In this document: positions 58,310 through 64,000 of the stretch, in pieces
Layout of the letters: each line of letters opens with the position of its first letter
How positions within the stretch are numbered: position 1 is the first letter of the stretch
Assembly: GCF_014356525.2 (NCBI RefSeq)
Contig: NC_052515.1
Coordinates: 25,966,065-26,030,064, forward strand
Origin: Nilaparvata lugens
Taxonomy: Eukaryota; Arthropoda; Insecta; Hemiptera; Delphacidae
Reading direction: 5' to 3'
Length of the DNA: 64,000 bases
The notes under the pieces: model-generated
Databases searched by the model: none
What the model saw: the letters and a program-made list of their open reading frames with translations, nothing else
What the model was told of the DNA's origin: nothing
Position numbers and translations under genes: made by a program

Positions 58310-58640
58310 TCATCATCTTCTTCCCCTCCTCCTCCTTCTTCTTCTTCATCTTTTAATTTTTCTTCTTCTCCCTTTCTGCTCTTATTTTTTGATAACGACG
58401 TGGTTGAAAGGTAGAGTGGACATTATGTCCAAACTGCGCCAAATCTTAAAAAAAAACAATCTGATATTCTTCTTCTTCTTCTTCTTCTTCTTCTTCTTCT
58501 CCTTCTTTTAACCTCTTCTTCTTCTTCTTATTTTTCTTCCTTTCTCCTCTCATTTTTTTGCTAACGACGTGGTTGAGAGGTAGAGTGGACATTATGGTCC
58601 AAACTTCGCCAAATCCTGAAAAAAGTCAATCTAGATATTC
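58310..58640 (+). repeat. TTC tracts with two T-like SINE cores
   Basis: AACGACGTGGTTGAAAGGTA (about 58395) and AACGACGTGGTTGAGAGGTA (about 58563) are each followed by GAGTGGACATTATG and GCGCC/TCGCC, with TTC runs between. The spacing is about 169 bp. The core resembles the minus-strand repeat at 35262-35330. Confidence 0.6.
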
Positions 58641-58942
58641 TTTTCCAACCTCTTTTTTCAACTTTTTTTATTCTTTTCCTTATTTTCCCCCCATCCCATC
58701 CTTTCTTTTCTATCTATTTACTTCTCCTGTTACCTTTTTCACCTTCTCAAGGTTTGAAGGTTTTCCTAGTACATGGATAACCATAGTTGGAAAAACCCTT
58801 CAATCCTCCACCTTTTTTTTGCACCACTTTCTCTTTTTTTGTTTTATTGTGTATTGTTGTTGATGTTTGCATGTATTATTATTGTTAATATGTAACAAAC
58901 TTTTATGTTGTCACGTTATTCTTTATATTTAAATAACGATTA

Positions 58943-59030
58943 GCCTCCTGCTTGGCATCAGTCGGTAAAGCATGAGATATTTGATATAATCATATAATTA
59001 GGTCGTGGTTTTTTAATAGGATTCAGTCTT
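58943..59030 (+). repeat. Possible tRNA-derived SINE head
   Basis: GCTTGGCATCAGTCGGTAAA then GCATGAGA resembles a tRNA A-box region, and AGGTCGTGGTTTTTTAATAG about 45 bases later resembles a decayed B box. No cloverleaf can be completed, so it is not called a tRNA gene. Confidence 0.3.
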
Positions 59031-61640
59031 AAAAAATCTTTATAGGCCTAGGTATGGGCTTCTCCTATAACTCTTGTAATTCGATAAAAATAAATATATA
59101 TAAATATGATACTTATACTATAGTGTTGAGGAATAAAAATAAATTGCACACCATAAACATATCATACATATATTAAACAATAATGCAAAAAATAGATCGA
59201 GGCAAAAAATATATAAAGAGCGATAGAAAAATATAATATAAAAATAGAACAATAATTGAAATCAGTAAAATATCACAGGCTAAACTTTATATTCTATATT
59301 TATGGCACGAATCATTACCATGTGCCTTTATCTTAAAATCATATGTATTCTTTTGCATGTAGCTGCGATATACGCTTGCTAATACTTGTCGACTTGGACA
59401 ATTCAATTAAAAAATATGTGCTTTAAGATCAGCTTGATAAATTAGCCACTAATAATCCAAATATATATATATATTAAATCTTTAGTACTTAGTAGATTTC
59501 TTTGTATCGAATATATTTTATCTCAGGGTGCAAGATTCGGCACCTGACGGAATAGGTAGAGCCATTCATCTAGTGAATTAGAGCTATAACAAACTATCGC
59601 AAATTATATTGCAAAATTTAAATATCATATGCATATGTTTTAATAGCCTAGATTTTATACTTCTTTGATTCAATAGAATTTCTGAAATGTATTGATCTAT
59701 CTTTTTTCTTTTAATAAAATATCTTTAATACTAATTTTACTTGCGCAAGTATTACTCTTATTGATTTCTTAATTTATAATAAAAACCCTTTCGACGAGCT
59801 AGCTTTGATTATTAGATTAATTCGAAGCACTAGGGCGCCCATCACTAATTCAATATTTATCACTCACGTGTCGAAAATCTTCTTGTAAGCCGCCGATGTC
59901 GATCCAACTCCATGTGGTCCGGGAATATGGTAGCCAGAATCATCTCTTCCAAGGGGTTATAAATTTATTTGAAATTGAAAATGACTTCTGCTTTACAATA
60001 GCATCACGAAGTCTTTTAAGAAATTTAATAATGTGATTTAACTTTAACTTTTACAAATTCATTAGCAAGGTACTACGCTCTAAAATATTTGGGGTCCTCT
60101 TATGGTGGCATTTGGCTGGCGAGTGCTGGTTCTCCTTTCTCAATTTTACAAATCTTATTTCCGACTTTCAAATTAACATAAAATTTGAATATCTTAGTCC
60201 TCCGCCATTTAGGCTCAAATAGATCGTACAAAAAATATCAAATTATTACTTAGGTTGTACGATTAATAATTTCTTTGCCTTCGAGCCATATCGATAACAT
60301 AGACTATACAAAGTTTTAACACAAATCCAGTACATTTATATAAATATATAGAAATATTTTTGAATTGGCCTACAGTTGCCGCCTATTAACTGCCGTTTTG
60401 CTATTGGTGCATGCAAATTTTATTCGGTATTCATGCGCCTGGTACCTCCTATTTCCTGAATACACTTAATTATTTTTATTTGGTTTATTGGTTATGCTCT
60501 CTACATGCTAGCTAATATTCTATACATTAATATTATTTCATGCTACCTAATAATTAGCCACGTGATCATGTGTTTTTTCACATTGCATACCGTTTGATTG
60601 CATAGAGCTCTGCCAAGGGGTTTTGGTCAGATTCTACGTTGCTCGATTTGATCGATCTCTAGGTCACCGATCCCTGAATACATGTACCTAACCTCAATCT
60701 TCAAAATATTTTATATAATAATCTATTTATTAGCAACAAATTCCTTCAAATCCTTTTTAGGGTTTTTGTACCATTTAGCCAGAACAAGCTGATGCTATCT
60801 AATCTTAGTTATTATCTATTTGGCGATATTAGCCAGTTACTTTATTTTCAGACCTATTACTATTTCGGTTAGGGATTTTTATCTACCCAAATTCGATACT
60901 TCACACGCGCCCCTGGGTTTGAATTCAAAATATTTGAGAATCACAATGTTTTTAATGAAAACCCACCCTTCAATACATCAATATATACTATACTTTATTT
61001 ATAAATTATACTCTCAGACTTCTATCACAGTTCGCAGACATATTTGCTGCATCTCCTTTATACCTTTATCAAATACAATAACAAATTCTCCTCCTCAACA
61101 CACATAAAATATCATAAATATAATCTTCTAAACGCACTTCTCCTGACAACACTTAAACATAGTAATTTTTGAAATCGCCGCTCACAGGGCCGCCAACCTA
61201 ACTACACACATTTCATGATTCTCACAATTGATTCCTTTTAGACAATAATTTTGATTCACAAAACTTCTGGGCTTATATCTTATAGTACTTCTTAGGTCTT
61301 AATATAAATAATTTTCTATACATCAGGTACAATACTTTTCTTTTGCTAATGACTCTTTGGTTTTTTGGTAGCTTGCATTCACTTTAGGTTTTTTCAGGTA
61401 ACAAACGTGGCATCACTAAAGGTAATAAATATAAAACATATAAATAAATATACCGACATTAATAAATATGATAAATAACAATAATAGATAACTTTTTGGG
61501 TACAGTGCTTCTTTTTTATAATCATGTGTTTAACAAACGTTACATTCATTTGATTCTGGTGGCTTTGGCCAGCTGATTGTTGGTTCTACGTTTTACATTG
61601 CTTACGTCAGAACTGGTTGTTGAGTCTTGCCAAGTAACCT
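59031..61640. other. Unassigned AT-rich DNA, possibly LTR
   Basis: No gene or known repeat is seen on either strand over 2.6 kb. It lies downstream of the gag-like ORF on the minus strand, beyond a candidate polypurine tract, so part of it could be a 3' LTR. I could not find a matching LTR end. Confidence 0.35.
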
Positions 61641-61650
61641 AGCTCCTACA

Positions 61651-61662
61651 TTTTTCCTCTTT
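61651..61662 (-). other. Candidate polypurine tract and 3' LTR start
   Basis: The minus strand reads AAAGAGGAAAAA followed directly by TGTAGGAGCTAGG. A purine tract next to TGT is the usual junction before the 3' LTR of an LTR retroelement. It lies 333 bp after the stop of the gag-like ORF. The matching 5' LTR would be outside the window, so this is inference. Confidence 0.4.
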
Positions 61663-61995
61663 AAAGGTAATTAACAATTCTTAAATATTTTATCCCCGCT
61701 TGTGTCCTTTTTTATTTGATGTAGCTAATTTAATTACATATTTAAAAATTATTCTTTTTCTTATTGCAGGCTTCTAACGGTTGGAAGGAATTAAAACACT
61801 GGATTGTTGCCATGCGGTTCTATGCCAAGATTAAATTTATTACGAAAGGTTAGTAATTGGCTTGATAGTGGTGTTTTCTTTGATTGCTTATCGTATTTAT
61901 TTCAAATTCTGTGATATGGTTTAATATTGGCTACATTTTCCCATATCTTTTGGCTTTCTGCTTTTAGCTATACTATAGGCCGGTTGGGTTATCTG

Positions 61996-64000
61996 CTATC
62001 CATTTGTTGATTGTTGAGGCTGTCCTATTATTAATTTATCCTTTATAAATATAAAGCCCTTATATCTTGTGTACTCTTTCAAACAATTCCTTACTTCATT
62101 TATGATAATTCCTTTTAATCCATTCTTTTTCCAATCATCCTGCACTCTTAACTCATCCTTCCTTTCGTTTTCGTTTAAAATTCTCGATTTCAGTTCTTTA
62201 TAAGTTAGTAGGCTCACAACAACAAACATTCTTGTAATATTAAATTTCCAATCATCAATCATAGATTCATTTAATAATAACAATACAATATTTTCCTTCA
62301 TATCTACAACACAGTCTTTTATCCATATCACAGCCATAACCAACATTACACACAATATCAAAACATTTATTATCTTTTTAATAGCATAATCTCTAATCAT
62401 ATAGCCAGGTACTTCCATTTTATTAGTATAATTCCTTATTTCTCTCACTCTTAGACACTGTTTATCCTTCCTTAGTCCATCTTCCATTTCCTTGTTGCCC
62501 ATGCACGAATCCATAGTAGTCTTATCGGTTCCATTTTTAATACATTCATTCAATCCGTTTTTGTCACATTTCTTTAGCCCATTTTGTCGGTCACACCGCT
62601 GGTTATCTGCTTTAAAGCGTATGTGCCGCGGATGCACGCCGTTGGTCTCCTGGGTTTGGTCCAGTGTCTTCTTCGGGCGTTTAAAACGTGTATGCGGCCG
62701 GTATGCGCGCGCGTGGTTCCTCCTTCGTCGCTTCTTCCGCCTCCGGGCCTTACGATGCATGCCTCTTTTCTCCTGCATGTTGTCCTCCCAGTCCTGACGT
62801 CGGTCGAGTGTCCTCGGGCGCTTTCGTCTCCGGGCCTTGCGATGGTCGCTCCTCTTATCCGGTAGTCCGTCCTCTTGGTCCTCTATCCTGGGTTCCTTGG
62901 GGTGCCTTGGTGGGGTCGAATGATGCACGGGTGCGGTGGCGGTCTCTTGATGCGCGAGTGTGACTTTCAAAGCGGGTAGTATGGTGGCGGTCTCTTGATG
63001 TGCGGGCTGCTCTACCTGCGGTGATGGATCGTCGGCGGGGAATATAAGGCTCAAGAGGGGTTGATGCTTACAGGGCGCTTTAAGTGCATGGTGGGCGGCG
63101 GTTTTTTGTGGTTGGATATTGGGTGTATCATATAGTCCTGGTTTATTAGCTGTAGTTTTCTGTATATCTGGTAGCGGGTCGTTGGGTGCTGGGTTCTGGG
63201 TTTTTTGTTGATTCAATCCTATTGCATGTGCTAATGTATAATTTGTACTTACTTGTTGAGGTGGCGGTTTATAATTTCTGTGGTAATTGTTCTGAGTGTG
63301 ATTATTATTTGAGTTTAATCGATCACGGCCATCATAGTGATTCCTACGGTTGCTCTGCTGGGCATAGTGGTTGGTTGTGCGATTTTGAAATTTTTCATTA
63401 TTCCAGTTACCATTTTGCCTGTGCTCATAGCGGCGTTCAAATTGAGGGGCAGATCGGTAGCGATCATATGATACCGGTTCATAATTTTGGCTGTTATACT
63501 GATTAAATTTTGAGTTATGTTGATTTTGTGCGTATCTCTGGTCTGAACGGTGGTTTGATATTGCCATCACAGACTGTATGCCATATAAATGATTTATCAG
63601 CTGCTTGCAATCAGTAATGGGTTGTGTGGCGAGTGCCATTCTAACTTGATATGGTAGCTTTTTTAAAATAATACTTGCTAATGCCGATTCATTAATGGGC
63701 TCGCTCAATTGAGAATTTTTAAACTGTAGGGCAGTGACAAAAGTGGTACATGCACCGTCTAAGTTAGGGTTGAAATCGCATGATATAATGTCCGCTAGCA
63801 CGTCCAACTGTTTACTTCTGCTCCAATACTGTTCCAGGAAGACAGCTACAAACTCATCCAATGATGTAAATTCATGGGCTCTACTCCGAAAGAACATCAG
63901 GGGTTCGCCAATCAATAAACTAGTCAAACGAAGACGCCACATGCTCCAAGAGGTAGGTGCAAGAGTTTGTACTAATTTTATCTGATCAATGAATGGTTGA
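61996..64000 (-). CDS. Gag-like protein of an LTR retroelement, 5' partial
   Basis: At least 667 codons. The frame stays open past the first Met (63942) to the window edge, and upstream codons read FIDQIKLVQTLAPTSW, so the true start lies outside. Numbering from that Met: residues 1-125 are helical and capsid-like (MWRLRLTSLL, FTSLDEFVAVFLEQYW, a pattern of Ty3-type Gag). Residues 130-225 are Asn/Gln/Tyr/Arg-rich. Residues 226-345 are Pro-rich with HQETAT twice. Residues 360-425 are strongly basic with HRKARRRK twice (367, 396). There is no CCHC zinc knuckle. Residues 524-541 are hydrophobic and membrane-like, with a weaker stretch at 573-581. No protease, reverse transcriptase or integrase frame follows. 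Likely role: particle and RNA-binding protein of a non-autonomous or decayed element. A domesticated gag gene is an alternative. Confidence 0.7.
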   Translation of the reverse strand, partial: QPFIDQIKLVQTLAPTSWSMWRLRLTSLLIGEPLMFFRSRAHEFTSLDEFVAVFLEQYWSRSKQLDVLADIISCDFNPNLDGACTTFVTALQFKNSQLSEPINESALASIILKKLPYQVRMALATQPITDCKQLINHLYGIQSVMAISNHRSDQRYAQNQHNSKFNQYNSQNYEPVSYDRYRSAPQFERRYEHRQNGNWNNEKFQNRTTNHYAQQSNRRNHYDGRDRLNSNNNHTQNNYHRNYKPPPQQVSTNYTLAHAIGLNQQKTQNPAPNDPLPDIQKTTANKPGLYDTPNIQPQKTAAHHALKAPCKHQPLLSLIFPADDPSPQVEQPAHQETATILPALKVTLAHQETATAPVHHSTPPRHPKEPRIEDQEDGLPDKRSDHRKARRRKRPRTLDRRQDWEDNMQEKRGMHRKARRRKKRRRRNHARAYRPHTRFKRPKKTLDQTQETNGVHPRHIRFKADNQRCDRQNGLKKCDKNGLNECIKNGTDKTTMDSCMGNKEMEDGLRKDKQCLRVREIRNYTNKMEVPGYMIRDYAIKKIINVLILCVMLVMAVIWIKDCVVDMKENIVLLLLNESMIDDWKFNITRMFVVVSLLTYKELKSRILNENERKDELRVQDDWKKNGLKGIIINEVRNCLKEYTRYKGFIFIKDKLIIGQPQQSTNG

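Noticed and set aside
58943..59030. tRNA gene
   Set aside because: A-box-like text is present but the B box is decayed and no cloverleaf closes. Listed only as a possible SINE head.
62492..62963. Plus-strand frames opposite the gag ORF
   Set aside because: Antisense shadows in the GC-rich part of the gag-like gene.

Overview
This is a eukaryotic, AT-rich, almost gene-free window, most likely from an insect of the planthopper group (Delphacidae; best guess Nilaparvata lugens). The guess rests on my recognition of several repeat families as typical of planthopper genomes, not on any search. There are no operons, ribosome-binding sites or CRISPR arrays. Most short open reading frames lie inside TTC, TG or CT low-complexity DNA or inside palindromes and are not genes.

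The largest structure is a duplication of about 10-12 kb. Copy A (about 1-10271) and copy B (about 23137-34948) lie in direct orientation and differ by roughly 4-5% in a stretch compared by eye. They also differ by many clean insertions (LINE tails, a foldback element, MITEs, a Helitron-like element) and by expansion of TTC-rich DNA in copy B. Copy A ends next to a 100-N assembly gap (10416-10515), so it may be a real segmental duplication or an unpurged second haplotype.

The rest is a dense mosaic of mobile elements, many nested and datable by target-site duplications or empty sites. (1) Family H: Helitrons with TC...CTAG ends placed exactly between A and T, with a matching empty site inside the window and one Helitron inserted in another. 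(2) Family P: Helitron-like elements starting TCCTAT and ending in a hairpin plus CCCCGATAT. (3) Families R, W, S, Q and T: dispersed repeats of about 80-1400 bp. (4) At least nine MITE or foldback families. (5) Four 5'-truncated LINE remnants with recognisable reverse-transcriptase C-termini or microsatellite tails. (6) Large purine/pyrimidine-asymmetric arrays (TTC, GGA, CT, GA).

The only long convincing protein-coding frame is a gag-like ORF of at least 648 codons on the minus strand at the right edge (61996 to beyond 64000). It has a capsid-like N-terminus, an Asn/Gln/Tyr-rich segment, Arg-rich repeats and an unusual hydrophobic, membrane-like segment. No protease or polymerase follows. 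A purine tract followed by TGT lies 333 bp downstream, which suggests a gag-only LTR retroelement. A 90-codon ORF preserved in both duplication copies is a weak candidate terminal exon.
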